Positions 32,990-42,303 of a stretch of DNA of 49,683 bases are shown piece by piece. The DNA is from Acidobacteriota bacterium (GTDB lineage Bacteria > Acidobacteriota > Vicinamibacteria > Vicinamibacterales > UBA2999): NCBI GenBank assembly GCA_030650395.1, contig JAUSDY010000005.1:1-49683 (forward strand). Direction: 5' to 3'. A model generated the notes under the pieces. It saw only the letters and a list, made by a program, of their open reading frames with translations. It did no database searches and was not told the origin of the DNA. The translations under genes were made by a program, and so were the position numbers. Every line of letters begins with the position of its first letter. Position 1 is the stretch's first letter.

Positions 32990-34777
32990 TTAGGTCCAGG
33001 CCCTGAACGTGCCGTGACGGGCGTCGAGAATTTCGCCGATCGTGATCGCGGCGTGAATCAACCCGACGTGCGTATAGGCCTGCGGAAAATTGCCGAGCAG
33101 CACGCCGGTCGTGGGCTCGACGTCCTCCGAGAACAATCCGAGCGGGTTGGCGAAGGTCGCCAGGTGATTGAAGAGCGCGACGGCTTCGTCCACCTCGCCC
33201 ATCATCGCGAGCGCCTCGACCCACCAGAACGAGCAAATCGAAAACGCGCTCGTTGTCTCGCCGAAGTCGTCGGGATGCTTGTAGCGGAGCATCAACCCGT
33301 TGTCGACCAGCCGCGTTTCGTAGGCGCGCACCGTCGAGCGGAAGCGCGGATCGGTAGGATCGATTAAGCCGATTTGCGGCAGCAGTAAATTGGACGCGTC
33401 CGGATAATGGCCGTCGAGCGCCTGCGTGAAGAAGCCGAGCTCTTCGTTGTAGGCGTGCTTGAGGATGCGCTCTCGTTCGACCACTTCCCACGCCCGCCAC
33501 TCGCGCGCGCGGTCGGGCAGGCCGAGGAAGTCCGCCAGCTTGGCGCCGCGATGCGCCGCCACCCAGCACATCGCCTTGGAGAACGTGTAGTGGCGGGGTT
33601 GCGTCCGGTATTCCCAGAGACCGGTATCTTCCGTCGGCGCCGACGCGATCGCCTCCTCGACCAGCCGCTCGAGCAAAGGCGCGAGCGACGGATCTTCCCA
33701 CACCACGCGCGGGTCGGTGAGGATCGTCTCGAGGCACAGCACCATCTCACCGTAAACATCGTACTGCCGGTGGTAGTAGGCGGCATTGCCGATGCGAACC
33801 GGGCCGATGCCGTCGTAGCCGCGCAGGCTCGGCAGGATCTCTTCGTCGAGGTTGCGCTTGCCGGTGATGCCGTAGATCGGCTGCAGCGGGCCGCTGTCGG
33901 CCATCTCGCGCAGGAAGCGCACGAACGCCTCGCCTTCCGCCAGATGGCTCAGGCGCCGCAGCGCTTCGACGACGAACGCGGCGTCGCGCAGCCAGCAGTA
34001 GCGATAGTCCCAGGTGCGCTCGGAGCCGAGCGCTTCAGGAATGCTGGTGGTCGCGGCCGCGATGATCGCGCCGGTGTCGTTGAACGCGTGCAGCTTGAGG
34101 CAGAGCGCCGATCGCAGCACGGCCTCAGGTGCAAACGACGGCAGGTTGGTGGTCTTCGCCCACACCCGCCAGCCGCGGATGGTCTGATCGAGCGAAGCTT
34201 CGGCGGCGGTGCTCGAATCGACGGACGGCGGCTTGCCCGCGCTCAGCGACAAGAACACCGGCCGGTCGATCCGCACGAGCGAGCCGTCCTGGATGTGCGA
34301 GGCCGACAGGTTGGAAGACAGATACAGGCGGTTTGGGCCACCCACCACTTCGAGGCCTTGTCCCGATGCGACGATTTCGATCTTCGCGCGCGCGTAGTCA
34401 GGTTTCGGATCGAAACGGACGCGCAGGCGCGGCGTCCCTTCCAGCGGCCTGATCAAGCGGGTGATCTCGACCGGCGCGTCGATCTTCATGCCTTGCATGA
34501 TCCGCGGTGCGAAATCGAGGACCTCGAAACGCCCTTCAGCGCTCGTGATCTCCGTCCGCAACACGTTGGTATTGCGGATGTACGTCGAGGCGGATCGCCA
34601 CGGGCCGTCGCCCTCGAAGGCCCAGGACCCGCCGCGCTCCTGGTCGAGCAGCCGCGCAAACACCGACGGGCTGTCGAACCGCGGCAGGCACAACCAATCG
34701 ATGCTGGTATCGGGCCCCACCAGCCCCAGCACGCGGCCATTGCCAATGGCCCCGTGGTGGAGCGGCAGCGGTGTCAC
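32990..34777 (-). CDS. GH15-family glucosidase, probable trehalase
   Basis: A 595-residue glycoside hydrolase family 15 enzyme. The N-terminal beta-sandwich starts HHGAIGNGRVLGLVGPDTSIDWLCLPRFDSPSVFARLLD. The (alpha/alpha)6 barrel carries WDYRYCWLRDAAFVVEAL with a probable catalytic acid region. The late segment HVGLIHAAITIGEILDAR is typical. GH15 enzymes of this subtype next to otsA/otsB hydrolyse trehalose to glucose, while others cut maltodextrins. ATG 34777 overlaps the otsA stop (ATGA), so synthesis and breakdown enzymes are co-translated, which suggests turnover for osmotic or carbon control. A cytosolic location is expected since no signal peptide is seen. Confidence 0.88.
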   Translation of the reverse strand: MTPLPLHHGAIGNGRVLGLVGPDTSIDWLCLPRFDSPSVFARLLDQERGGSWAFEGDGPWRSASTYIRNTNVLRTEITSAEGRFEVLDFAPRIMQGMKIDAPVEITRLIRPLEGTPRLRVRFDPKPDYARAKIEIVASGQGLEVVGGPNRLYLSSNLSASHIQDGSLVRIDRPVFLSLSAGKPPSVDSSTAAEASLDQTIRGWRVWAKTTNLPSFAPEAVLRSALCLKLHAFNDTGAIIAAATTSIPEALGSERTWDYRYCWLRDAAFVVEALRRLSHLAEGEAFVRFLREMADSGPLQPIYGITGKRNLDEEILPSLRGYDGIGPVRIGNAAYYHRQYDVYGEMVLCLETILTDPRVVWEDPSLAPLLERLVEEAIASAPTEDTGLWEYRTQPRHYTFSKAMCWVAAHRGAKLADFLGLPDRAREWRAWEVVERERILKHAYNEELGFFTQALDGHYPDASNLLLPQIGLIDPTDPRFRSTVRAYETRLVDNGLMLRYKHPDDFGETTSAFSICSFWWVEALAMMGEVDEAVALFNHLATFANPLGLFSEDVEPTTGVLLGNFPQAYTHVGLIHAAITIGEILDARHGTFRAWT

Positions 34778-36291
34778 CGCATGACCTCCATCCGGCCCGC
34801 CGCCTGCAGCAGCGCGCCGGCCCAGTCGAACACGGTGTGGGACCCGACCCGCTCGCGCATCGATCGCATCCGCCGCCGTTGCTCGTCGGCCGGCATGACG
34901 AGCGCGCCGTGCAGAGATTCGGCGAACGCGTCGACTGCGTAGGGATTGACCTGGACCGCGGCCTCGAGCTCGCGCGCGGCCCCGGTGAATTCCGAGAGCA
35001 CCAGCACGCCGCGCTCGTCGCCGCGCGCGGCGATGAATTCCTTGGCGACCAGGTTCATGCCGTCATGCAGCGACGACACCACGCACACGTCGGCGGCCCG
35101 GTAGACGCGCGCGATCTGCTCGGGACTGTGATGCTCGGGCTTGTAGATCACCGGCTGCCAGGTATCCGTGCCGTGCTTCGAGTTCACCGCCTCGACGCAG
35201 GATTCGACTTCGGCCTTGAGCTGCTGGTAGCGCGCCAGGTGATCGCGGCTGGGCGCGCCGATCTGCAGCATCACCACGCGGCCGCTCCATTCCGCATGGG
35301 TGTCGAGCATGCGCCCGAAGGCCTTGAGGCGATCGGGAATGCCCTTGGTGTAGTCCAGGCGATCGACGCCGCAGATGAGCTTCTCATCCGACAGGCCCAG
35401 CGACTGGCGCACAGCCTTGGTCTCGGCGGCCAGATCCGCCGTCTTGGCCGGCGCTTTCCACAACGACGGATCGATGCTGATCGGAAACGGCTTGATGTAG
35501 GTGGGCCGCCCACCGCGCCACACCGCGAAGTGCTCGTAGTCGACCCGCGCCTCGAGCCCCCGATCCACCGTCGACATGAAATTGTTGCAGTGGTACTGCA
35601 CGTGAAAGCCGAGCAGGTCGTTGCCGAGCAGGCCGTGCAGGATCTGCTCCCCCCACGGGCACACCCGGAAGGCCTCGCGGTTGGGCCACGGGATGTGCCA
35701 GAACTGGCAGACGGTCACGTCGGGGCGCGCTTCCTTCACAAACCGCGGCAGCAACGCGAAGTGATAGTCCTGCACGAACACGATCGCCGGCGTGTCTTTC
35801 ACCTCTTCGATCACCGCATCGGCAAACCGGCGGTTGACGCGCACGTACTGCTGCCAGTCGGACTCGGCAAACTCGGGACGCGCGTAGGCGATGTGACAGA
35901 GCGGCCACAGCGCGTTGTTGGCCAGGCCGTAGTAGTAGCCCTGCTCTTCTTCGGGCGACAGCCAGATGCGGCGCAGCGTATAGGAGGGCTTGTCGGGCGG
36001 CACTTTCACGCGGCCGCGGGCATCGGCCGTCTCGCGATCGGCGTTGCCGCTGCCATGCGCGATCCACGTGCCGCCGCAGGCGCGCATCACCGGGTCGAGC
36101 GCCGTCACCAGGCCGCTCGCGGGCCGCAGGCATTCCACGCCTATGGTTTCCTTGCGCCCGCGCAACCAGTTGATGACGCCCTTGGCCGGGCGCGTCTTGC
36201 GGACGTGGATGTACGGCTCGCGATTCGCCACGACGATCAGGCGCGAATCACGGAGCGAGCCGACCGCCGATTCCAGCTGGGCCGCATTCAT
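34774..36291 (-). CDS. otsA: Trehalose-6-phosphate synthase
   Basis: A 505-residue GT20 glycosyltransferase that makes trehalose-6-phosphate from UDP-glucose and glucose-6-phosphate. Visible motifs are [10 protein letters not shown] with the [12 protein letters not shown] segment, [52 protein letters not shown] and the nucleotide-binding [14 protein letters not shown]. Family length is about 450-500, so it is complete. It lies 13 bp downstream of otsB and overlaps GH15, forming a four-gene minus-strand unit with the flavoprotein gene upstream. Confidence 0.95.
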   Translation of the reverse strand: MNAAQLESAVGSLRDSRLIVVANREPYIHVRKTRPAKGVINWLRGRKETIGVECLRPASGLVTALDPVMRACGGTWIAHGSGNADRETADARGRVKVPPDKPSYTLRRIWLSPEEEQGYYYGLANNALWPLCHIAYARPEFAESDWQQYVRVNRRFADAVIEEVKDTPAIVFVQDYHFALLPRFVKEARPDVTVCQFWHIPWPNREAFRVCPWGEQILHGLLGNDLLGFHVQYHCNNFMSTVDRGLEARVDYEHFAVWRGGRPTYIKPFPISIDPSLWKAPAKTADLAAETKAVRQSLGLSDEKLICGVDRLDYTKGIPDRLKAFGRMLDTHAEWSGRVVMLQIGAPSRDHLARYQQLKAEVESCVEAVNSKHGTDTWQPVIYKPEHHSPEQIARVYRAADVCVVSSLHDGMNLVAKEFIAARGDERGVLVLSEFTGAARELEAAVQVNPYAVDAFAESLHGALVMPADEQRRRMRSMRERVGSHTVFDWAGALLQAAGRMEVMR

Positions 36292-36304
36292 CCTGCTTCT
36301 GAAC

Positions 36305-37081
36305 TTACCCTTTGGCTGCCAGCCACCTCAAGAAAAGATCCACTTCAGCGATACCGTTGAGCTTGTGCGTGGCCGCGGTGGGTCGAAGGCCGACGAGGAC
36401 GCCGATGCCCGATGTGATCGCGCGGAACGCGTCTTCGTCGGTGATGTCGTCGCCGATGTAGGCGACCCACGCCGGCTGCTGCGCCCGGCGCTCGAAGTCT
36501 TCGGTGATCCACCGCGTCGCCTCGCCCTTATGCCCGCTGATGTTGGGCAGGTACTCGACCACCGCATCGCCTTCGAGGCGGCGAACACGGCCCTCGGCAA
36601 TCCAAGGCGCAGCCAGGCTGTCGGCCAGGGCCAGCACCACTTCGCGGCGATTGGGAGGCAGCCTTCGCACATGCACCGCCACGCTCGCGCTTTTGTCTTC
36701 GATGAACGCGTCGGGATGTTCGCGCACGATGCGCGACAGGCATTCGGCCAGCCCCTGCACGCGCTCCTCGGCGCTGTGCAGATCAGAGTGCTCGGTCCTG
36801 TTACCCTCGATTTCGATTTCAAGGCCGTGCAGCCCGGCGTGATAAATGCGATCGGGCAGGCGGGTGCGGCGGCGCAGGTCGTCGAGGCGGCGGCCGCTGA
36901 CGATGCCCACGGCGGTGCCGCGCTGCACACTGATGCGATCGATCAGATCCCAGCGTTGGTTGGTCAGGCGCGGCGCGCTTGGATCGGTATTGAACTCGGC
37001 GAGGGTGCCGTCGAAATCAAGCAGGAGCAGGAGGGCGGAGGCGGGCCGGTTCACCACCTCGGCCTGCACTTGATCTAGCAC
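36305..37081 (-). CDS. otsB: Trehalose-6-phosphate phosphatase
   Basis: A 258-residue HAD-superfamily phosphatase that converts trehalose-6-phosphate to trehalose. The HAD motifs are LLLLDFDGTLAEF (motif I), GIVSGRRLDDL (II), the Lys in HKGEATRW (III) and YIGDDITDEDAF (IV). The GTG at 37081 is preferred: it lies four bases after the stop of the upstream flavoprotein gene and puts the DFDGTL motif near residue 20, whereas the longer alternative would overlap that gene. Located directly before otsA. Confidence 0.92.
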   Translation of the reverse strand: MLDQVQAEVVNRPASALLLLLDFDGTLAEFNTDPSAPRLTNQRWDLIDRISVQRGTAVGIVSGRRLDDLRRRTRLPDRIYHAGLHGLEIEIEGNRTEHSDLHSAEERVQGLAECLSRIVREHPDAFIEDKSASVAVHVRRLPPNRREVVLALADSLAAPWIAEGRVRRLEGDAVVEYLPNISGHKGEATRWITEDFERRAQQPAWVAYIGDDITDEDAFRAITSGIGVLVGLRPTAATHKLNGIAEVDLFLRWLAAKG

Positions 37082-37085
37082 CCTG

Positions 37086-38669
37086 TCATTGTGCCGGGAA
37101 AATGACTCCGGGTGCGAGCAGCCCATCCGGATCAAGGCTGAGCTTGATGGCGCGCATCGCCTCGACGCCGTCGGCGCCGTACAACTGTCTCAACAGTTGC
37201 TGCTTGATCGCACTGCGGCCGACGCCATGCTCGGCCAGCGGGCACCCGCCCATCCGGATCACCTCATCGCCCAGCGCCAGTATCGCCTCCTGCCCCTGCC
37301 TCACCTCGTCTGCGCTCCTGGGAATGACGTTGGGATGGACGTTGCCGTCGGAAATGTGTCCCCACACCGCAAGATCCAGGCCGCGCTCGGCGAACAGGCG
37401 CCGGCAGGTTCGCATCATCTCGCCAAAGCGGTCGAACGGCACGATCATGTCGGCGGCGGTCTTCGAAATCTGCGGATCGATCTGCTGCTGCGCGAGAGCG
37501 ACGCGGCGATTGACGCCGGCAGGCACGGCTTCGCGCAGTTCCGCAAAGGCGCGCGCCCGCGCTTCGTCTGACGGCATCGCGATCTCGGTGGTGTCGAGGG
37601 CTTCCCATTCATCGAGCAGCTGGCACAGACGGCGCACCGGCGTATCGGGGGCGTCATCGTTCAATGCGTCCTGGAACTCTGGCCACAAGTCGCGTCCGCG
37701 ATCGGCCTGGCGCAGCTCGATCTCGACGAGCAGCATCACCGCGGTATCAGGACGGATCGCGATGTTGAGTTTGCGGTCGACGCCGTCTTCCCTCACCACG
37801 GCCAGCGATCGCGCGTCCATGTGCTCGATCGCGGCCACGTCGAGCCCGAACGGGTTGTCCGACTGGTAGTCTCCGTCGGCATTGTTACGAAGATGATCGA
37901 CCAGGGCCATCGCCTCAGACTCACTCGACAGCTGAACGAGCGCGCGCACCACCGGCCCGCGCTCAGGAGCTGTGCGCAACACCGCTTCCGCGATCACGCC
38001 GAGCGTGCCTTCGGAGCCGATGAACAGATCGATCAGGTCCATTCCCGGCGCGCAGTAGTAACCGGCCGAATGCTTTTCGACGGCCGGCATCTTGATCGGC
38101 GGGATGCGAACGGTCCTGATTCCGGAAGCGGTTGTGATTTCGAAGGTCGCGTCGGGTGACGCGAACACCTCCTCACGCGTGATCTGAAGCACATCGCCGC
38201 CCGCCAGAACCACGGTGATGCCGTCGACCCACGGCCGCACGCTGCCGTACTTGAACGTTGCGGCGCCGGCCGCGCAGGTCGCAATCGCACCGCCGACCGT
38301 GGCGCCGAGATACGTCGGCACCGGTGGAAACCATCGACCGGCGGCCGCGAGTGCGCGCTGAACGGCCTCGAGCGTGACGCCTGCGCCGACTCGAATGTGC
38401 GCCGGCTCGATCGTGAGCGTCGTCAGCCTTTCCGTGCTCAGCACGACTTCGCCCAGCGGCGTCGCGCCTCCGGTGAGCGACGACTGCGCACCGATCGGCA
38501 GTATGCGCTCGTAGGGCGCCCCTTTATGGGGCGCCTTCGCCAAACACGCTGACAACTCCGCGACATTGCGCGGACGCAGCACGCCCGCCGCGCGCCCGCC
38601 GGGGTAGTGTGCCGCGTCTTCCAGAAACCTGGAGACGAGATCCGGATCGGTCTCAAGGGGAATGGTCAC
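37086..38669 (-). CDS. FAD-linked oxidase of the GlcD / D-lactate dehydrogenase type
   Basis: A 527-residue flavoprotein. The PCMH FAD-binding domain shows ILPIGAQSSLTGGATPLGEVVLST, then PTYLGATVGGAIATCAAGAATFKYG and IGSEGTLGVIAEAVLR. The C-terminal FAD-oxidase domain includes WGHISDGNVHPNVIP and LAEHGVGRSAIK, which hold the conserved His and Arg. The family oxidises D-lactate, glycolate or other 2-hydroxyacids and passes electrons to the respiratory chain. The start is GTG 38669; upstream in-frame codons are only GGTGCC repeat. An in-frame insertion (38511-38535) encodes APHKGAPYE just before the first FAD motif. It is the first gene of the unit leading into otsB-otsA-GH15. Confidence 0.88.
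   Translation of the reverse strand: MTIPLETDPDLVSRFLEDAAHYPGGRAAGVLRPRNVAELSACLAKAPHKGAPYERILPIGAQSSLTGGATPLGEVVLSTERLTTLTIEPAHIRVGAGVTLEAVQRALAAAGRWFPPVPTYLGATVGGAIATCAAGAATFKYGSVRPWVDGITVVLAGGDVLQITREEVFASPDATFEITTASGIRTVRIPPIKMPAVEKHSAGYYCAPGMDLIDLFIGSEGTLGVIAEAVLRTAPERGPVVRALVQLSSESEAMALVDHLRNNADGDYQSDNPFGLDVAAIEHMDARSLAVVREDGVDRKLNIAIRPDTAVMLLVEIELRQADRGRDLWPEFQDALNDDAPDTPVRRLCQLLDEWEALDTTEIAMPSDEARARAFAELREAVPAGVNRRVALAQQQIDPQISKTAADMIVPFDRFGEMMRTCRRLFAERGLDLAVWGHISDGNVHPNVIPRSADEVRQGQEAILALGDEVIRMGGCPLAEHGVGRSAIKQQLLRQLYGADGVEAMRAIKLSLDPDGLLAPGVIFPAQ
38511..38535 (+). repeat. In-frame REP-like palindrome, GGCGCCCC stem
   Basis: GTAG (38511-38514), GGCGCCCC, TTTAT, GGGGCGCC (to 38535). 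It encodes the PHKGAP part of the flavoprotein in frame on the minus strand. The stem differs by one compensated base pair from the element at 23617-23640 (GGCACCCC). Confidence 0.78.
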
Positions 38670-38671
38670 GG

Positions 38672-38742
38672 TGCCTGGGTGCGTACGGTGCCTATGTGTG
38701 CCTAAGGGTTGGTGCCAGGGTGCCAGGGTGCTAAGGTGCTCA
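38672..38742. repeat. GGTGCC word repeat between divergent genes
   Basis: About seven variants of GGTGCC/GTGCCTA/GGTGCTA fill the 75-bp gap between the divergent flavoprotein and DUF1223 genes. They leave little room for conventional promoters; TAAGGT seven bases before ATG 38745 is a weak -10 candidate. Confidence 0.5.
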
Positions 38743-38744
38743 TT

Positions 38745-39521
38745 ATGTTCCGGCACGTTGCCCGCGTCGTGGTCGTCACGGTCGCGTTTGGGAGCATGGC
38801 GACCGCGCAGCGCCCGGCAACCAATTCGCCGGGAGAGCCCGTGCTGGTGCTGGCCGAGCTCTTCACCTCACAAGGCTGCTCGAGCTGTCCGCCGGCCGAT
38901 CACGTGCTGGAAACTCTGCTCAAGGAACAATCCATCAGCGGCGTCCATGTCGTGGCGCTGAGCGAGCACGTGACTTACTGGGATCACCAGGGATGGAAGG
39001 ACCCATTCGGGTCCGAGCAGTTCACGAACAGGCAGAAGGACTACGGATTCGGTTTCAATCTCGACAGCATTTACACGCCGCAGCTGGTGATCGACGGGGT
39101 GAGCGAAGCCGTCGGCAGCGACGAGCGCAACATCCGGGGGATGCTGGTGAATGCGGCGAAGGTGCCGAAACCGCGGTTAATCGTCGAGGCGTCGTTGAAA
39201 CCCGATGGCACCCTCCATGCGTCAGTGTCTGGCGCCGGAATGGCGGGCATCTCTGCGAGCGATGCGGAGCTGTGGTGGGCGATCACGGAAGACAACCTCG
39301 TGGTCGATGTGAAGCGGGGCGAGAATGCGTCGCGCACGCTACGTCACTCCGGCGTTGTTCGGATGCTGTCGTCCGATAAAGTCTTCAAGCCCGGGTTGAG
39401 CGGCACCCTCACGATTCCCGGTTCATCGAACTGGAAGCGCGAGAACCTGCGCGTCGTGGCGTTCCTGCAATCAAAGGAGACACGACGCGTGCTCAGCGTC
39501 GGATTTGCGCCAGTTCTCTAA
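38745..39521 (+). CDS. DUF1223-family secreted thioredoxin-like protein
   Basis: A 258-residue exported protein. The signal peptide (MFRHVARVVVVTVAFGSMATAQ) is followed by VLVLAELFTSQGCSSCPPADHVLETLL. The CSSC in this position is the DUF1223 hallmark and resembles a thioredoxin CxxC. YWDHQGWKDPFGSEQFTNRQ and YTPQLVIDGVSEAVGS are also family features. The C-terminal third is a beta domain. The redox role is inferred from the CxxC; the function of the family is not settled. ATG 38745 gives a normal signal peptide. Confidence 0.88.
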   Translation: MFRHVARVVVVTVAFGSMATAQRPATNSPGEPVLVLAELFTSQGCSSCPPADHVLETLLKEQSISGVHVVALSEHVTYWDHQGWKDPFGSEQFTNRQKDYGFGFNLDSIYTPQLVIDGVSEAVGSDERNIRGMLVNAAKVPKPRLIVEASLKPDGTLHASVSGAGMAGISASDAELWWAITEDNLVVDVKRGENASRTLRHSGVVRMLSSDKVFKPGLSGTLTIPGSSNWKRENLRVVAFLQSKETRRVLSVGFAPVL

Positions 39522-39531
39522 TCGACAGCAA

Positions 39532-39625
39532 CTACCAGGTGTTCAGATCCCGGATGGTGCCCGTGGCGACCAGGTAGATGTAGAGTGACGACGAGGATGA
39601 AGGTAAAAATTAAGTACGCAATCAC
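39532..39625 (-). pseudogene. Small single-helix membrane protein, possibly frameshifted
   Basis: A GTG overlapping the DUF1684 stop (GTGA) opens MIAYLIFTFILVVTL, a membrane helix. As written the frame continues into non-hydrophobic sequence. With one base fewer after VVT it reads LYIYLVATGTIRDLNTW and stops at 39532, giving a 30-residue protein with one clean helix. This is a low-confidence call. Nothing else is seen in the 39522-39621 gap. Confidence 0.3.
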
Positions 39626-40533
39626 TTCCTCAGGACGGCCGCGTTCGACGTCGCGGCCGCGTGATAGCGCTTCTCGCCCGCTTCAATGCGCACCGGCAGC
39701 TTGTTCGCCGACGGCGGCAGCGGGCAGGTCGTCCACGGGTTGTAGGCGCACGGCGGATTCTGGGCGCGATTGAAATCGAGCACCACTTTGCCGTCGGCGG
39801 TGGGCGCGTCTGTATAGAGGAATCGCGCCGATGGATAGGTCGAGTCCGCACTGGTCAGATCGCGGAAGACGAACCAGAGGCGCTCGCCCGACCGCCACGC
39901 TTCCATGTTGTGGGTCTTGCCGCCGATCGTGACCGCAACGTTGCCCGGCACGGTGAACGGCTCGAGGTCACCGAGAATCGTCGGCGCCATGATCTCTTTG
40001 GCCGTCGTCAACGGCGTGAAAGTTCCGACGACGCGCATGGCCGGGTTGACAGCGTACCACTTGAGGCCCGAGAAGCCGGTGCGAAGCGGCGCCTTCTGAT
40101 CGCGCACGCGAATGGCGAGACGCGGGCCGCTGAAGTGGAGGAAGAACGACGTGCCGTTGTAGGTAATGAGGTCGGCGGGCCGGCCCTTGGCGCTGAGGCG
40201 CAGCTCGCCTTCCTTCACGGGCTTGCCGTTATAGGTGAGGGTCTGCCCTTCCGCCGCCTTGATGGTGACGGTCTTGCCATTCATGCCGATCACGCCGGCG
40301 TGCTTGGGCACGTCCGCGAACTCGAGCACGATGTCGTTGAGCGGATCGGACCCGAACGTGTTGTCGCCCGGATTCAGAAAATGGAGGCCGGCGACGGTAA
40401 ACCAGCCGTTGTCGGCCAGCAGCACTTTCTCGCGCTCGGCGCGAAAGGCCTTGAGCGCGGCTTCGTCGTAGGTGCTCTGCGCCGCGGCTGCGGTGGCGAT
40501 CAGGGTCAGGACAAGCAGGCTGATGCGTTTCAT
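39622..40533 (-). CDS. DUF1684-family secreted protein
   Basis: A 303-residue exported protein with a signal peptide (MKRISLLVLTLIATAAAAQ). It has the DUF1684 layout: FRAEREKVLLADNGWFTVAGLHFLNPGDNTFGSDPLNDIVL, the middle DQKAPLRTGFSGLKWYAVNPAMRVVGTF, then the C-terminal signature VVLDFNRAQNPPCAYNPWTTCPLPPSANKLPVRIEAGEKRY with two Cys. Members are widespread secreted beta-rich proteins; their activity is not established to my knowledge. AGGGGA before ATG 40533 is a ribosome binding site, and TAGAAT lies just upstream. The gene is 12 bp downstream of the TPR lipoprotein gene. Confidence 0.88.
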   Translation of the reverse strand: MKRISLLVLTLIATAAAAQSTYDEAALKAFRAEREKVLLADNGWFTVAGLHFLNPGDNTFGSDPLNDIVLEFADVPKHAGVIGMNGKTVTIKAAEGQTLTYNGKPVKEGELRLSAKGRPADLITYNGTSFFLHFSGPRLAIRVRDQKAPLRTGFSGLKWYAVNPAMRVVGTFTPLTTAKEIMAPTILGDLEPFTVPGNVAVTIGGKTHNMEAWRSGERLWFVFRDLTSADSTYPSARFLYTDAPTADGKVVLDFNRAQNPPCAYNPWTTCPLPPSANKLPVRIEAGEKRYHAAATSNAAVLRK

Positions 40534-40545
40534 GATTCCCCTATT

Positions 40546-42303
40546 CTATTTCTTCGTGCTGTACAAATCGTCGCCGAGGGCGACGTCGGCGTCGGCCCAG
40601 GCCTTGTCGAACAACGCTTTAGTCGCCGCCGCGTCGGCCTTCTTTTGCGCCTGGAGGCTGCGCCACAAGCCAAACAGCGAGCGCGGGTTGCCGACGTTCT
40701 TTTTCAGGTCGGCGCGGAACACGCGCTCGGCTTCGGCGTGTTTGCCGGCCTTGATCAAGGTCGCGCCGAGCCGCTCGCGCTCCGGGATCAACCAGTCGGG
40801 CGGCTCGTTGTAGCCGAGTCGATCCTCGGCGGCCACGGCCTTCGTGAACCCCGCAATCGCGCCAGCCGTATCACCCTTCGCTTCCGCAATGCGCGCGGTG
40901 AGATCGGTGATGGCGACGGCGATCACGTCCGCGGCGGAATTGGCCGGCCCGAGCATCGCGTCGGCGGGAATCTTCGCAGCCGATTGCTTGAGCGCCGCGA
41001 GCTCGGCCTCCGCATCCGCCGTTTTGCCCATGCCAACCAGCGCCGCGCCCCGTGCGAAGTGATAGAGCGAGGTTTGCATCGCGCGCGTCGGCGCGGGCGC
41101 CTTCGAGCCGAGCACCAGACCCCACATGCCAAAGCGGGTCGCCACCGCGAGCTCCATCGCCGCAAACGGCTCGATCATCACCATCTGATCGGCGATCGGA
41201 TCCGCGAACTGGACCGTGCGTTGCGCCGCAGCCTGCGCCTGTGCGAGGTTGCCGGAAAACATCGCGGCGGCGGATTCGAACTGCAGGTTGTGGCCGTAGT
41301 ACATCATCGGATATAAGCCGGTGGCGCCGGTAGCCTTGATGTACTTCTCATCGACCACCGCAGCGTCAGCATTGCTCTTGGCCGACTTTGCGTATTCTCC
41401 GGTGCGAATGTAGATGTGCGCCGGCATGTGGACCAGATGGCCCGCGCCGGGCACGAGCGTTTCGAGGCGCGCCGCCGCCGCAACGGCACGCTCTGGTGAC
41501 TTCGATGCCTCGACGGCGTGAATGTAGTAGTGATTCGCCCCCGGATGTTGCGGGTTCGCCTTCATCACGCGCTCGAGCGTTCCGACGATGGTCGCGGTAT
41601 CGGGCGCGGGCGTGCCATCTGACTTATAGAACTTCCACGGGCGAAGGTTCATCAGGCTTTCGGCGTAGAGCGTCGCCACATCAAGGTCGTCGGGGAAGCG
41701 CTTCGACAGCGCAGCCATCGCATTCGAGTACGCCTGCTCGCGAACGGCTTGAGCGGCGGCAAACACCTGTGGGGACAAACCTTCCGCCTTCGCGCCGGGC
41801 GCTACGGCGGACAAGTCAGGTTTGTCCACATAGCGCTTGCCAAGTGCGGCCACGAGACCCTGCTCGACTTCGCTGCCGGCCGCCTTGCGCTTCTCGGCTT
41901 CGGCAAGATGGCCATACCCCTGCTTCAAGCGTTCCGCCGGCGCGATGTCGTTGATGTTGGTGCCGAGCGCCAGCGACATGCCCCAATGCGGCATCGGCGC
42001 AGCGGGGTCGAGCGCCGCGGCGCGCTCGAACGACTTGAACGACTCGTCGTGGTTGAAGCCGTACAACAGCGTGAGCCCCTCGTCGAAAAACTTCTGGGCC
42101 TCGGCGTTCGAGGTCTTGATCGGGCGCTGATAGGTGCCGAGGTTTCCCAGCAGCGTTGTACGGGGCCCGGCCGCGGGCGCGGCAGGATGATCGCCGGCGT
42201 GCGCCGACTGGTTAGTCGGCGCCGGCAGTTCCGGCCTCTTGGCGCAAGCGACAACACCGCTCAAGGCAACGGCCGCGACGATGGCGAGGGCGCGCAGGCT
42301 CAT
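40546..42303 (-). CDS. TPR-repeat lipoprotein
   Basis: A 585-residue protein. ATG 42303 overlaps the heme A synthase stop (ATGA). The N-terminus (MSLRALAIVAAVALSGVVACAKRPE) has a lipobox-like VVAC, so it is likely a lipid-anchored periplasmic protein. TPR units are spread along the length (AQKFFDEGLTLLYGFNHDESFKSFERAAALDPAAPMPHWGMSLALG, then HPGANHYYIHAVEASKSPERA and HAEAERVFRADLKKNVGNPRSLFGLWRSL). An inserted repeat encodes DKPDLSAVAPGAKAEGLSPQ after GKRYV (41768-41827). Function unknown; the translational coupling suggests a link to heme A synthase or cytochrome oxidase assembly. Confidence 0.82.
   Translation of the reverse strand: MSLRALAIVAAVALSGVVACAKRPELPAPTNQSAHAGDHPAAPAAGPRTTLLGNLGTYQRPIKTSNAEAQKFFDEGLTLLYGFNHDESFKSFERAAALDPAAPMPHWGMSLALGTNINDIAPAERLKQGYGHLAEAEKRKAAGSEVEQGLVAALGKRYVDKPDLSAVAPGAKAEGLSPQVFAAAQAVREQAYSNAMAALSKRFPDDLDVATLYAESLMNLRPWKFYKSDGTPAPDTATIVGTLERVMKANPQHPGANHYYIHAVEASKSPERAVAAAARLETLVPGAGHLVHMPAHIYIRTGEYAKSAKSNADAAVVDEKYIKATGATGLYPMMYYGHNLQFESAAAMFSGNLAQAQAAAQRTVQFADPIADQMVMIEPFAAMELAVATRFGMWGLVLGSKAPAPTRAMQTSLYHFARGAALVGMGKTADAEAELAALKQSAAKIPADAMLGPANSAADVIAVAITDLTARIAEAKGDTAGAIAGFTKAVAAEDRLGYNEPPDWLIPERERLGATLIKAGKHAEAERVFRADLKKNVGNPRSLFGLWRSLQAQKKADAAATKALFDKAWADADVALGDDLYSTKK
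41768..41827 (-). repeat. In-frame 60-bp nested palindromic element, copy 2
   Basis: GTGGGGACAAACCTT... through inner CCGCCTTCGCGCCGGGCGCT to AGGTTTGTCC. It is 58/60 identical to the reverse complement of 5029-5088. Although the host genes lie on opposite strands, the element has the same orientation relative to both and is read in the same frame. It encodes DKPDLSAVAPGAKAEGLSPQ. Confidence 0.85.
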
